From Ancistrus triradiatus (Eukaryota; Chordata; Actinopteri; Siluriformes; Loricariidae): a DNA stretch of 64,000 bases. A program made the position numbers and the translations under genes. A model generated the notes under the pieces. That model worked only from the letters and a program-made list of their open reading frames with translations. It was not told the DNA's origin and searched no databases. Below are positions 10,290-19,802 of the stretch, piece by piece (position 1 is the stretch's first letter; every line of letters begins with the position of its first letter). The stretch is taken from the NCBI GenBank assembly GCA_025084515.1, contig JAJAGP010001335.1, positions 62,001 to 126,000 of the forward strand, in the 5' to 3' direction.

Positions 10290-12235
10290 TCACCTCAGGG
10301 TGCACACGGGACCAAGGCTGCTGAACTACAAAACGTTAGGTCTAAAACTGACTGAGTTACATTCAATGACCTTCCAGAGGCCCCAGTGACCTCAAGGACA
10401 GCAAAAGCATGACATGTCACCTCAGATTGCACCCGGTATCAAGCCTGCCGAATTTCATTGCTGTACATTGAAAATCAACTGAGTTATAGTGAATGACCTG
10501 CCAGGGGCCCCAGTGCCGATCCTGGGCCCTCAGGGGCCCCAGGGGCATGACTTTTTACCTCAGATTGCACCCGGGACCAAGCCTGCTGAATTTCGAGGCC
10601 GTAGGTGGAAAATCATCTGAGTTGTGGTCACTGACCCGCCAGGGGCCGCAGTGCCCAGCTGTGGCCCTTAGGGGCCCCATGGGCATCACATGTCATCTCA
10701 GATTGCCTCCGGGATCAAGCCTTCAGAATTTCATGGCCATAGGTCAAAAACCGACTGAGTCAGGGTCAATGACCCGGCAGCTGCCCCACTGCCCAGCCAG
10801 GGCCGTCAGGTTGATGACATGGGCATGACATGTCACCTCAGATTGCACCCGGGACTAAGCCTGCCGATTTTCGTGGCTGTAGGTCGAAAAACTGACTGAG
10901 TTACAATCATTGGCCTGCCAGGGGACCCAGTGCCCAGCGGGGGTGCAGAGGGGCCCCATGGGCTTCACATTTCACCTCAGATTGCACCCGGGACCAAGCC
11001 TGCCGAATTTCATGGCCATAGGTCAATAACTAACTGAGTTACAGTCATTGGCCCGCCAGGGGCCCCAATGCCCAGCCGGGGTCCACCCCATGGGCGTCAC
11101 ATATCACCTCAGATTGAACCTGTGTTTAACCCTGCCAAATTTCATGGCCATAGGTGAAAAACTGACAGAGTTATGGTCATTATCCTGCCAGGGGTTCTCT
11201 GGGGCCTTATGGGCATCAGATGTCACCTCAGATTGCACCCGGGACCAAGCCTGCCAAATTTCGTGGCAATAGGTCAAAAACTGACTGTGTTTTTTGGTCA
11301 TTGGCCCACCCAGGGGCCCAGTACCCAGCCGGGGTCCACAGGGGGTCCCATGGGTCCCATGGGCATCACATGTCACCTCAGATTGCACCGGGACCAAGTC
11401 TGACAAATTTTGTGGCCGTAGGTCGAAACTGACTGAGTTACGGTCATTGGCCCACCCAGGGGCCCCAGTGCTCAGCCGGGGTCCACATGGGCCCCATGGG
11501 CGTCACATATCACCTCAGATTGCACCCGTGTTTAACCCTGCCAAATTTCATGGCCATAGGTGGAAAACTGACCGAGTTATGGTCATTGGCCCACCAGGGG
11601 TTCTCCGGGGCCTTATGGGCATCACATGTCACCTCAGATTGCACCCGGGACCAAGCCTGCCGAATTTCATGACAATAGGTCAAAAACTGACTGAGTTGCT
11701 GTCATTGGCCCGCAAGGGGACCCAGTACCCAGCCGGGGTCCACAGGGGTCCCATGGGCAGCACATGTCACCTTAGATTGCACCCGGGACCAAGCCTGCCA
11801 AATGTCATGGCTGTAGGTCGAAAACTGACTGAGTTACAGTCATTGGCCAACCCAGGGGCCCCAGTGCTCAGCCGGGGTCCACATGGGCCCCATGGGCGTC
11901 ACATATCACCTCAGATTGCACCCGTGTTTAACCCTGCCAAATTTCATGGCCATAGGTGGAAAACTGACTGAGTTATGGTCATTGGCCCACCAGGGGTTCT
12001 CTGGGGCCTTATGGGCATCACATGTCACCTCAGATTGCACTCGGGACCAAGCCTGCTGAATTTTGTGGCAATAGGTCGAAAACTGACTGAGTTGCTGTCA
12101 TTGGCCCGCAAGGGGCCCCAGTACCCAGCCGAGGTCCACAGGGGTCCCATGGGCATCACATGTCACCTTAGATTGCACCCGGGACCAAGCCTGCCAAATT
12201 TCATGGCTGTAGGGCGAAAACTGTCCTGCCAGGTA
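10290..12235 (+). repeat. GC-rich minisatellite, ~117-150 bp units, with a ~395-bp higher-order unit
   Basis: About fifteen units share GAAAACTGACTGAGTTACGG, CACCTCAGATTGCACCCGGG and CCAAGCCTGCC. Using the ACTGAGTT landmark, unit starts fall near 10351, 10478, 10617, 10754, 10895, 11034, 11163, 11281, 11431, 11571, 11690, 11827, 11966, 12083 and 12220. From 11034 on, the spacings repeat as roughly 129-140, 118 and 137-150, giving three copies of a three-unit block of about 395 bp. Long open frames across it arise from the repetition and are not genes. Confidence 0.88.
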
Positions 12236-12514
12236 CCTCTCTGCTGTCTGTGTTACTATGCAAACAATGGACCTAATAATCAACGAAACGCGCACAGAAC
12301 TGAAATGCGCTGCTGCTTTGGAACGTACAGTTGTTGTTGTCGCTCGATTTAAAGTAATTTTGTGCTGCCGTTTCTGATTGTTCGCTCTCCTATTAAAGAT
12401 AATGCTGTCACTCCATACTAAATGGGTGTAATTTCAGCTCGGAAGTGCCCGTCTGTTTGAATGAGAGCAGCTGTGAGTCTGTGGGCGTGTGTGTGTGAGA
12501 GAGGGGAGACACAG
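12236..12514. other. Spacer between minisatellite and TIR element
   Basis: About 280 bp of single-copy sequence within the large insert, ending in a GT/GA-rich run (GTGTGTGTGTGAGAGAG, about 12486-12502). No gene seen. Confidence 0.55.
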
Positions 12515-13175
12515 GGTGAATCCCATTTCAGGCGCTGCATCCTTCGAAGGACGCGGTCTACGCGGTCTACGAAGGTGTGTGCTTGGAAGGCTGGGTAGAC
12601 CGTGGCAAAGACGGAACCGAAATGAGACGGTCTACTCTGCATTGGATTTCCTGTTTGCGTCACAGAACCACCCGCCCGCACCGTATCACAAGACAGCAAT
12701 AATTGTTATAATAATGTAGCCAGAAATTTTGAGTTTAGTTTATATGCTGTTTTTGGTTTTTCAATTATTGGAGGAGACGCTTCACTGCAGTTCACTGGCA
12801 TTTATTTTTCCTCAAGCAGTTTAATAAAGGTCTCCGTTTGCTCCTTGCTCCCTAAAACAAAACAAAAAATGTTGCGCTTTTGCTTTTTAACATTTACCTG
12901 TTCGCGTTTTTAAATCCTTACATTTAAATCACGTATATTCCTCAGCCAATCATTGCGATATCCCTAAGTTCCCCTCAAGCGCAATGCACCTCGGGATATG
13001 GTAGGTCGCGAAGGATACATCGGATGTATCCTTCGTTTTGAGGGAAAAGAAGGACGCATTTGTAGGCCGCATACGAAGGAGCCTTCGGAATGGGACAGCC
13101 TAGGCGCGGCGCTATGGCGCAATCGGTCTTCAAATGCAGCCTTCAAAGGACGCAGAAGCTGAAATGGGATTCACC
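12515..13175. mobile_element. Non-autonomous DNA transposon with terminal inverted repeats, 661 bp
   Basis: The left end GGTGAATCCCATTTCAG is repeated exactly in inverse at the right end (CTGAAATGGGATTCACC). The similarity runs on imperfectly through CTGCATCCTTCGAAGGACGC against its inverse near 13135-13160. CACAG flanks both sides (12510-12514 and 13176-13180), a 5-bp target duplication. The interior has no transposase. The superfamily is not clear to me from the ends alone. Confidence 0.8.
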
Positions 13176-13219
13176 CACAGCCTCTGTCCTCAGCCATGTT
13201 TAATGTAAACTCTGTGTCA

Positions 13220-14010
13220 GACCTCTCAAACAAACGGTCATAACTCAAAAAATAATTAACCTATCGCTTATCTAAAAAGCTTGTGTCGGAGAGGACCCCT
13301 TGCTGATCGCTCTGATCTAAAAAACGTGTGGATTGATGAGAAAATGGCCGATTTATGACAAGTTAAATACGACATGAAAATGAAAGTGAATGCGAGCCTT
13401 ATCAGTAAGTAGTCCCGAACAAATCGTCGTAACTCGAAAAATAATTTGTTGAACGACGAGATATTTGGATGTGTCATGAAGGGGAAGTAGCTCTACCATT
13501 TGAAGTTTAAATGGAGTTTCTAGGTGAAAGTATAGTGAAAGTATAATGAAAGTATAATTTTACACACGTTTGTTCCGCGTAAAAGTGACTGAATGTACGT
13601 GTACAATGTCAGTTTCAAGCGATTTTGGACCTCTCAAACAAATGGTCATAACTCGAAAAATATGTAACCAATCAATCATCTGAAAAGTTTGTGTGAGAGA
13701 GGATCTAAAATGATGTGGATTGACGAAAAAGCCTCAAAGTTATGACAGGTTAAACACAAATTAAACTTTGGATAAAGCCGCCTCGCAGTTCCGAAAATTA
13801 ACATGGCTGTCAATGAGAAAAGTTTTAGTCCCTAGTCCCGAACAAATCGTCATAACTCAAAAAATAATTTGTTTAGCCAAGCAATCTTTTGATGAATTAT
13901 GAAGGGGAAGTATCGCTACCATTTGCAGTTCAAATGGACTTTCTAGGTGAAAGCATCAGGGTTTTAGACACGTTTGTTCAGTGAAAAAGTGTATTCATCG
14001 ATTTTCACTC
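13220..14010 (+). repeat. Tandem duplication, ~408-bp unit, AT-rich
   Basis: Two units begin with GACCTCTCAAACAAA (13220 and 13628) and share GGTCATAACTC, AGTCCCGAACAAATCGTC, ATGAAGGGGAAGTA and TTTCTAGGTGAAAG in the same order. Each contains two CATAACTC/CGTAACTC landmarks about 190-205 bp apart, so four sub-units are visible. At 14140-14200 a single unit resembling the GC-rich minisatellite follows (GTAGGTCAAAAATTGACCG). Confidence 0.8.
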
Positions 14011-14415
14011 AAGGCTAGAGTGTGCCACTGTACCTAGTGGCATAGAGAATTAATGGAGTGATTTGTAAAGAGTGATAGAAAGTGTTCAAAGACTGCAATC
14101 TGTGCGAAACTTGACCTGAGGGTTGTTGATGAACCCAGGTCCGAGCAAGCCGAGTTTCGTGCTTGTAGGTCAAAAATTGACCGAGTTACGGCAGTTTTAA
14201 AAAAAATCCCATGCAAGTGAATGGGGAATTTTTTTCGCACAAATGCGAGTTTAGCGTGCGAATGCAAGAACATTTCTCTTAGCTATGATCAAGCACACTT
14301 CTCCGGAACATGCCGGACGTTTTGGTGTTTGTCCCGTGTCGATATCTTGAAAACTGTAGGAGGAGATACGTACCGAAAATTAGGTGGAAAAATAGAAGAA
14401 CAATAGTGTGTTGCG

Positions 14416-15322
14416 CAAGACTGTTGAGAAAGTTGCCAAAACTGCTGAGTACCAAATCTTCTCGGGAATTAACAGCAGCACAAAAACTGTGTGTCTGGAA
14501 CTTCAAGGCATGAGTTTCCATGGCCAAACAGCTGTTTGTAAGCCTTACATTACCAAGCACAGTGCTAAGGATTGAATGGAGTGGTGTAAAGCATGCCATC
14601 ACTGGCCTCTGGAGCAGTGGAAAGTGATCTTTGGAGTTATGAATCATGCTACTATATCTGGTAGTCTGATGAGTGAGTCTGGATTTGGTGAATTCCAGGA
14701 GAACATTACCTACCTGACTGCATTATGCTAACTGTAAAGTGGAGGAGGGATAATGCTCTGGGGTTGTTTTTTAGGAGTTGACTTAGACCTATTAGTTCCA
14801 GTGAAGGGAAATATTAATTATTCAGTATACAAACACATTTTGGACAATTGTAAGCTTCCAACTTTGTGGAAACAGTTTTGGGGAGGCTCTTTTTCTGTTC
14901 CAGCATGACTGTGCCCCAGTGCACAAAACAAGGTCCACATTTACACATCATTCATCAATATGGTAGGGTATACATGGCTACTATAAGCAACTGAATGCAC
15001 TGGAAACACACACTATGCTACAATACCGAACATAAATGGTACATATTAAAAACATACACATTACGAGCTTACATAGACGTCATAACAACAATAAGCATGT
15101 AACATTAACTTACCGAAACTACTACACATTAATAAATCCACATAATGTGTATGCTGAGGATGTATGCTGTATGGATGTATGCTGAGACCATGGACACACC
15201 TACCCCCAGGGGCCATGGATGCTACATAATTAATTCCTATGAATTTAGAATGGAATGTCATAATTGCTTCTGTAGGTGTAATGGATAGGTGTCGCAATTA
15301 TTTTGTGGATATAGTGTGTTTT
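14416..15322 (+). pseudogene. Tc1-like transposase, C-terminal part and right end (split element, right half)
   Basis: Continues the element broken at 10207. Landmarks in order are AGCAGCACAAAAACTGTGTG, TTTCCATGGCCAAACAGCTG, AAGCATGCCATCACTGGCCT, TGGAGGAGGGATAATGCTCT and CAGCATGACTGTGCCCCAGT. The last encodes the QHDCAPVH block, which holds the second catalytic Asp. After 14950 the frame is lost. The right end, GATAGGTGTCGCAATTATTT and GGATATAGTGTG, lies at 15287-15322. About 240 bp between 14950 and 15190 does not fit the family and is probably another insertion. Inactive. Confidence 0.8.
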
Positions 15323-15579
15323 GATTAACAAATTGTTGTTCCTATAATAATTTGTTAACATTGGGGAAATGTTAAATCGGCATCCGAAGCACAAACAACG
15401 TATTCAATTATGAGATGAGTCATCATGCAGTATTTTGTTTTTCCAGCTCAATTGTATATTTCTTATTGTTTAACATGGGGCTGATGGAACATCCAATCGG
15501 CACCCTAAATAAGAAGAAATCTTATTTCTTCTTATTATTAAATTAATAATAATTATATTGCTCATCCTAAAATCCAGTC
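15323..15579. other. Unassigned DNA
   Basis: No gene. A short inverted AAGAAGAAATCTTATTTCTTCTT palindrome-like run lies at about 15510-15535. Confidence 0.5.
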
Positions 15580-15832
15580 CAGTTTTAGCCAGTCTGCACT
15601 GGACCAGGATTTTGGTTATTAAAGCCTGGACTGGATTCTTTAAAATAAAAGGGAGGGGTATAGATTTTGGTTGGGTAAATCCTGGACTGGGCTTTTACTA
15701 AAAGCAGATCGGGATTTTGGTTTGGTAAAATCTGGACTGGATTCTATTAAAATGCAGATTGAGATTTTGGTGGGTTAAAACCTAGACAGGACTTTAATAA
15801 GAAGCGGACCAGGGTCTTGGTTGGGTGAAATA
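15580..15832 (+). repeat. ~50-bp tandem repeat, left part
   Basis: About five units of roughly 50 bp share GATTTTGGTTGGGTAAA and CCTGGACTGGACTTTTA. Landmarks fall near 15608, 15663, 15711, 15761 and 15811. The array is interrupted by the LTR element and resumes at 17522. Confidence 0.85.
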
Positions 15833-16168
15833 TGTTAGGATTTGTGGGTGGCGGAATGAGCGGACGATATGCAGGGTTCCAGATCAACAACAAAAAAAAA
15901 AAACAATTTATTAATAAAATCCCAAAAAACACAGAAACCAGGCACCAAACCTGCATTGATACTATACTGCTCAAAAAATAAAGGGAACATTTGGAGTTAT
16001 ATTGTGTTGTTTAAGTGTTCCCTTTATTGTTTTGAGCAGTATAGTAATCGCTATAAAAGATGATAATAATAATAATGACAACAGTAACAGAAAAGATAAT
16101 ACTAATAAAAATAATGCACAACCTAGGAGGGAAACAGCAAACCAAACACAAGGGGGATGAGGAGAATT
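15833..16168 (-). repeat. 3' LTR (truncated) of the 15.8-17.5 kb element
   Basis: Aligns with 16764-17052 of the other LTR: GGAACCCTGCATAT, CCCAAAAAACACAGAAACCA and AGGCACCAAACC are shared. It carries a 77-bp palindromic insertion absent from the partner. Homology stops at about 16168, where internal sequence joins through a deletion. Confidence 0.82.
15965..16041. mobile_element. 77-bp palindromic Tc1/mariner miniature element
   Basis: The left arm TACTGCTCAAAAAATAAAGG and the right arm CCTTTATTGTTTTGAGCAGTA are inverted copies, with ~30 bp (GAGTTATATTGTGTTGTTTA) between. TA flanks it on both sides (15963-15964 and 16042-16043). The partner LTR shows the empty site GATACTAGTAACCGC with one TA at about 16889, which proves a recent insertion. 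The arms look like the ends of a Tc1-type fish transposon whose coding part was deleted. Confidence 0.9.
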
Positions 16169-16690
16169 GGAATTGGATGTCTTCAGTGAAGGAGGCAGCG
16201 CTCTGGATGTCCTCAGTGAGCGAAGTGGCGCTCTGGACGTACTCAGCAAGCGGACGTCCTCAGCGAAGGAGGTAGCACTTTGGACGTCCTCAGCAAGCGA
16301 AGTGGCGCTCTGGACGTACTCAGCGAAGGAGGCGGCGCTCCGGAAGGTCTTCGGAGAGAGCAAAACGCTCGGGATGGTCTCTAGAGTGAGTGCATTCTGG
16401 AGTGACTAGGATCCTCCGGCAGCCCATAAGCGGAGGGTCTCGATGGTGATGGGTGAGCTGACGTGGGCACTGAGAGTTGGGAAGCTTGGGTCCTGACATC
16501 GGATGAGGGCCAAACTTTGCCCTGAGCGCTTCCAGGAAGTGGTCACAGGTCCCATGCATGTACTGCAGCCAAACCTCAACTGTCCAGTCCATGGCCCTCC
16601 CCGTGAGGCGGAAAGCCACAGCAAGTAACCAGTTTGCCTCTGGCCAAGAAGAAAAATGGCCCAATTAATCCCAACATTGTTCATTTAGGG
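16169..16690 (-). pseudogene. Gypsy-type gag fragment with repeat-rich tail
   Basis: Reading the minus strand from about 16690: a FDGDPK-like block, then SSWPEANWLLAVAFRLTGRA and MDWTVEVWLQYMHGTC, ending DHFLEALRAKFGPH. This is the usual capsid-like gag layout of fish gypsy elements (Trp-Leu-rich helices and the FDGDP start). A stop separates the first block from the rest. Downstream (16169-16340) the frame enters a 36-54-bp repeat coding Ser/Ala/Leu/Arg-rich units (AEDVQSATSFAEDV). Protease, reverse transcriptase and integrase are absent. Confidence 0.75.
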
Positions 16691-16763
16691 TCCCCATCGA
16701 AACAGTCCAGCAAACGCAGGGTAGGGCTGGAACCCGCTGTCTGCATGATTGGCGGGAGCATTC

Positions 16764-16913
16764 TGTTAGGATTTGCGGGAGGCAGAATGAGCCATTGTAG
16801 GGAATATGCAGGGTTCCAGTTCAACACAAAAAGCAGTTTATTAATAAAATCCCAAAAAACACAAAGACCAGGCACCAAACCCGCAAAGATACTAGTAACC
16901 GCAATAAAAGGTG

Positions 16914-16968
<55 letters not shown>

Positions 16969-17521
16969 TAATAGGAAAGATAATACTAATAAAAATAATG
17001 CACAACCTAGGAGCGACACAGCGAGCCAAACACAAGGGGGATGAGGAGAATTAATATAGGCTATAGCAAGCTATGGCCGGCTGGGAGAAGCGTCGGAATG
17101 CTAATGCTGCCTGGGAGAAGCGACGGAACGCTATAGTCGGCTAGGATACTCACACAATGAAACGAGAAGCGGAAAACAGAGCTAGATTTGCGGGCGCAGC
17201 CGCACAGCCGTAAAGCGCAGGGACCGTAAACGCGAGAGTCCCGGGGACGGATGAAGCCGAAGCAGAGGAAGTCCAGTTGGCAAAACCGCATTAAAGGTAG
17301 TCCACACGGGAGGAAAAGGCAAACTTAATTGGCACCAAACAGAAAGAGCTAATGCTCCCACAACGCACTGGTTAAAACAGCGAGCTTAAATAAATCTGTA
17401 ATCAACAAAAAACATGAGTTCCAGGAGGGACCACGGCCATCTTGCAGCCGCAAGGGTTTGTGGGCGATGTAGTCCAGGTTACCCATGGACGAAAACCCAG
17501 ATCTGGCCGCGGATCCCAACA
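16764..17521 (-). repeat. 5' LTR of the 15.8-17.5 kb element, 758 bp
   Basis: Full LTR, from TGTTGGGATCCGCGGCC to CGCAAATCCTAACA on the minus strand. It contains an (AAT)n run at 16914-16967 and lacks the 77-bp palindromic insertion seen in the other LTR. Confidence 0.82.
16914..16967 (+). repeat. (AAT)n microsatellite
   Basis: About 18 AAT units inside the 5' LTR; the other LTR has only four or so, so the run expanded after insertion. The Asn- and Leu-rich frames crossing it are artefacts. Confidence 0.95.
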
Positions 17522-17700
17522 AAATCTGGGTTGGACTTTTACCAAAAGTGGATCAATATTTTCATTTGATAAAACCCGGACTGGAATATTTTAAAAATCG
17601 GATTGGGATTTCGGTTGGGTAAATCTGGAATGGAGTTTAACAAAAAGTGGACAGGAATTTTGGTTGGCTAAAACCTGGACTGGACTTTTACAAAATGACA
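17522..17700 (+). repeat. ~50-bp tandem repeat, right part
   Basis: Continuation of the array at 15580-15832: AATCTGGGTTGGACTTTTAC, GATTTCGGTTGGGTAAATC, AATTTTGGTTGGCTAAAACC. Units start at about 17548, 17606 and 17657. Confidence 0.83.
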
Positions 17701-19802
17701 GACTGTTAACCAGTATTAGTGATGTACAGTTAACCATAGAATTATCATATATCCATAAATATTGGGACTCCAAAATGATTTTAGCCATAAATATCTGGAC
17801 AACTAGTGATCCTTAACCATATATATCTAACTAAATGGCCATTTACCATAAATTATTGACCCTTAACCAGTTAATGACCCTTAGCTGTAAATATCTGAAA
17901 ATGTAAAAGACAAATGCCACTACTTTTAATCAGCCATTTTTCTGTATGCAAATGGCCTCCAAAACAAACAATGAATGATGCTTAGGTCGACTTCAGACAA
18001 AACATTTTTTTTTGTTACACTATTTAGTGTATCAAAGAACAAGGCAAGTTTATAAAAGAACAAGTCTGCAAACAATAATCTTCAGTTCTCTGACAACAGA
18101 GAATAAATCTCATTGACAAACATGGGTACTACAGCTCTACACTGTAGTAATGAGAAATATTCAGCTTCAGTTAAACACAGATAAATACAATATGTCACAT
18201 GACTGGAAGTTCCCATTGTAGAAAACCACTCACCACATGAATTGCATACCAAATACTAGAAATGACAACAGCTGTAATTAGCTTTTTATGCATAAGGTTT
18301 TTCAACTTAAAAGAGGCTGGCTTTGTCTCAAAGATTTTAGACAAACCAAGCTATTTTTGTCCATCTCCTCGTCCACTTGAGAAATAATAGAGCTATTTTG
18401 AAGACTGTAATCAGTAGATATGATCTATTTGTCTATAAAAAAAAATAGCTCATAAATACCTAATTACCTTGAACAGTGTGTTGCTCTGAAGCACCTTACT
18501 AAAACAATGTTTTTGTGTACCTGGAAAAACACACACATGCAAGCAACTGGAATCGCCGCTGGAGCCACTCACCACACACCTGAGACTTATTCACCACCCA
18601 CTGAGTAATGTTAATATACACTCATTCAAATAAAATAAATAACAGTGTATGTCCATTTTTCAAGTACAGCTGTCATTGTGAATTAACTCAAATTACCAGA
18701 TTTATGGTAAGAATGCAAATAAAGTTCAAAGGTAGGTTTAGTTGTTTACCATCTAATTAGGAAGAAAATATGTGTCTGCTAGCTGTTGGGGGGGCTGAGG
18801 TAGTCTGTTAATGAAGCACATTATGTCTGCATCTCTCTCTCTCAGTCTCTTTGTTCATGCTGTCAGCCCCAACTAGCTGCGATTAAGGAGGTGAAGCAAT
18901 TCAATTAAACTTCACTATTTCTTGCCAAATGCACTTTTATTTTGCAATTGAAAGCTGGCAGGTTAAAACAAGGTGGCGGTGCAAAGCTACTCAGCAGAGT
19001 ACATTTCAGTTGAAAGTGTTCTTGTTTCAAGCTGTCAAGGTGGAATGCCCATGGCAAGAGCTAGAAGCTTTGTGCTTTTTCCCGTGGTGGTTTGGCTCTG
19101 TTTTCCAGGCACTATTTGAGTTCAGTGGCTAATTGTGTTCATGTGTATATTTCCAGACACACAAAACAAGCAGTACTATTATTTTAGGAGCCTCAGAGCA
19201 ATGCACTGTTCAAGGTAATTAGGTATTTCTGAGCTAAATCAAAGCTAAAAAGATCATTTCACTACTAAAACAGAAGAATGTTTTGTGTTTGGGATTGTGG
19301 GTTGCAAATCAACCAGCAATATCATACAAGTTCCATGTTGACTCAAGTTGGTTTATGGTTAGGTGATGTAGCTAATAGATTCCCATGGTCTTGCTGGTGA
19401 ACCTGCTTGACTAGCATGCCAGTGTCTAAAACACAACATAAGCTGGTCAGTGCTGTTTTTTGCTTTTGCAAAGACATCAGAGACATCAGATCATTCAAGG
19501 TGATTACAGTTTTCATAGTAGCTCTATTAATTCCCATATGCACGAGGAAAAAATGTGGTTTGCTTAAAAGCTTTGAGTCAAAGCTGGTGTGTTCTGACTT
19601 TATACATTCATAGTATGCACAAGCAGATAATTACAGTTTAAGGAAAGTAGTCACTTTCTCAATGGTGCACTTCAACTAACATTCTAAAATATTCCATGTT
19701 TTTTTTTTTAACAGAATGTATAGTTTCAAAAAACTATACTTTATTTATATACATATTTTGCTAAATTAACTAAAGTGTTTCAAATCACTTTCACAAGTCT
19801 TA
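17701..19802. other. Intergenic DNA, no gene seen
   Basis: About 2.1 kb. At 17715-17900, loosely repeated TTAACCATAAATATCTGG-like phrases suggest a decayed tandem repeat. 18830-18845 is a short CT run. No reading frame has a recognisable domain. The better-balanced composition at 18770-19140 differs from the flanks and could be regulatory DNA, but nothing here proves it. Confidence 0.5.

Larger units (their letters stand above)
10219..14404. mobile_element. Unclassified ~4.2 kb insertion inside a Tc1 element
   Basis: The Tc1 halves on either side show that this block was inserted. An 11-bp direct repeat, AGTGTGTTGCG, stands at both junctions (10208-10218 and 14405-14415); it may be a target duplication or part of the element ends. 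Inside are a GC-rich minisatellite (10290-12235), a spacer, a separate TIR element (12515-13175), a 408-bp tandem duplication (13220-14010) and a terminal region (14010-14404). That region ends in an A-rich stretch, GTGGAAAAATAGAAGAACAA. I see no protein-coding gene and no certain terminal inverted repeats, so the class is unknown. Confidence 0.55.
15833..17521 (-). mobile_element. Deleted gypsy-type LTR retrotransposon inserted in a tandem repeat
   Basis: Two copies of the same LTR flank a piece of gag on the minus strand. The 5' LTR is 16764-17521; the 3' LTR is only 15833-16168 because its first part was lost together with most of gag and all of pol. The outer ends are TGTTAGGAT... and ...ATCCCAACA. 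Flanks are AAATA (15828-15832) and AAATC (17522-17526), a near-perfect 5-bp duplication inside the 50-bp repeat. The leftover cannot move by itself. Confidence 0.82.

Noticed and set aside
10290..12235. Possible CRISPR array, because of regularly spaced repeats
   Set aside because: Units are 117-150 bp with no short constant repeat and unique spacer pattern, and the context is a vertebrate genome. It is a minisatellite.
11048..12352. Long plus-strand open frames (up to 225 codons) with repeated GITCHLRLHPGPSLPNF-type peptides
   Set aside because: They are translations of the GC-rich minisatellite. Repeat units differ in length by numbers not divisible by three, and the same peptides recur in several frames, so no protein is selected.
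16634..17044. Open frames rich in Asn (plus strand) or Leu (minus strand)
   Set aside because: They arise from the (AAT)n microsatellite within the LTR.
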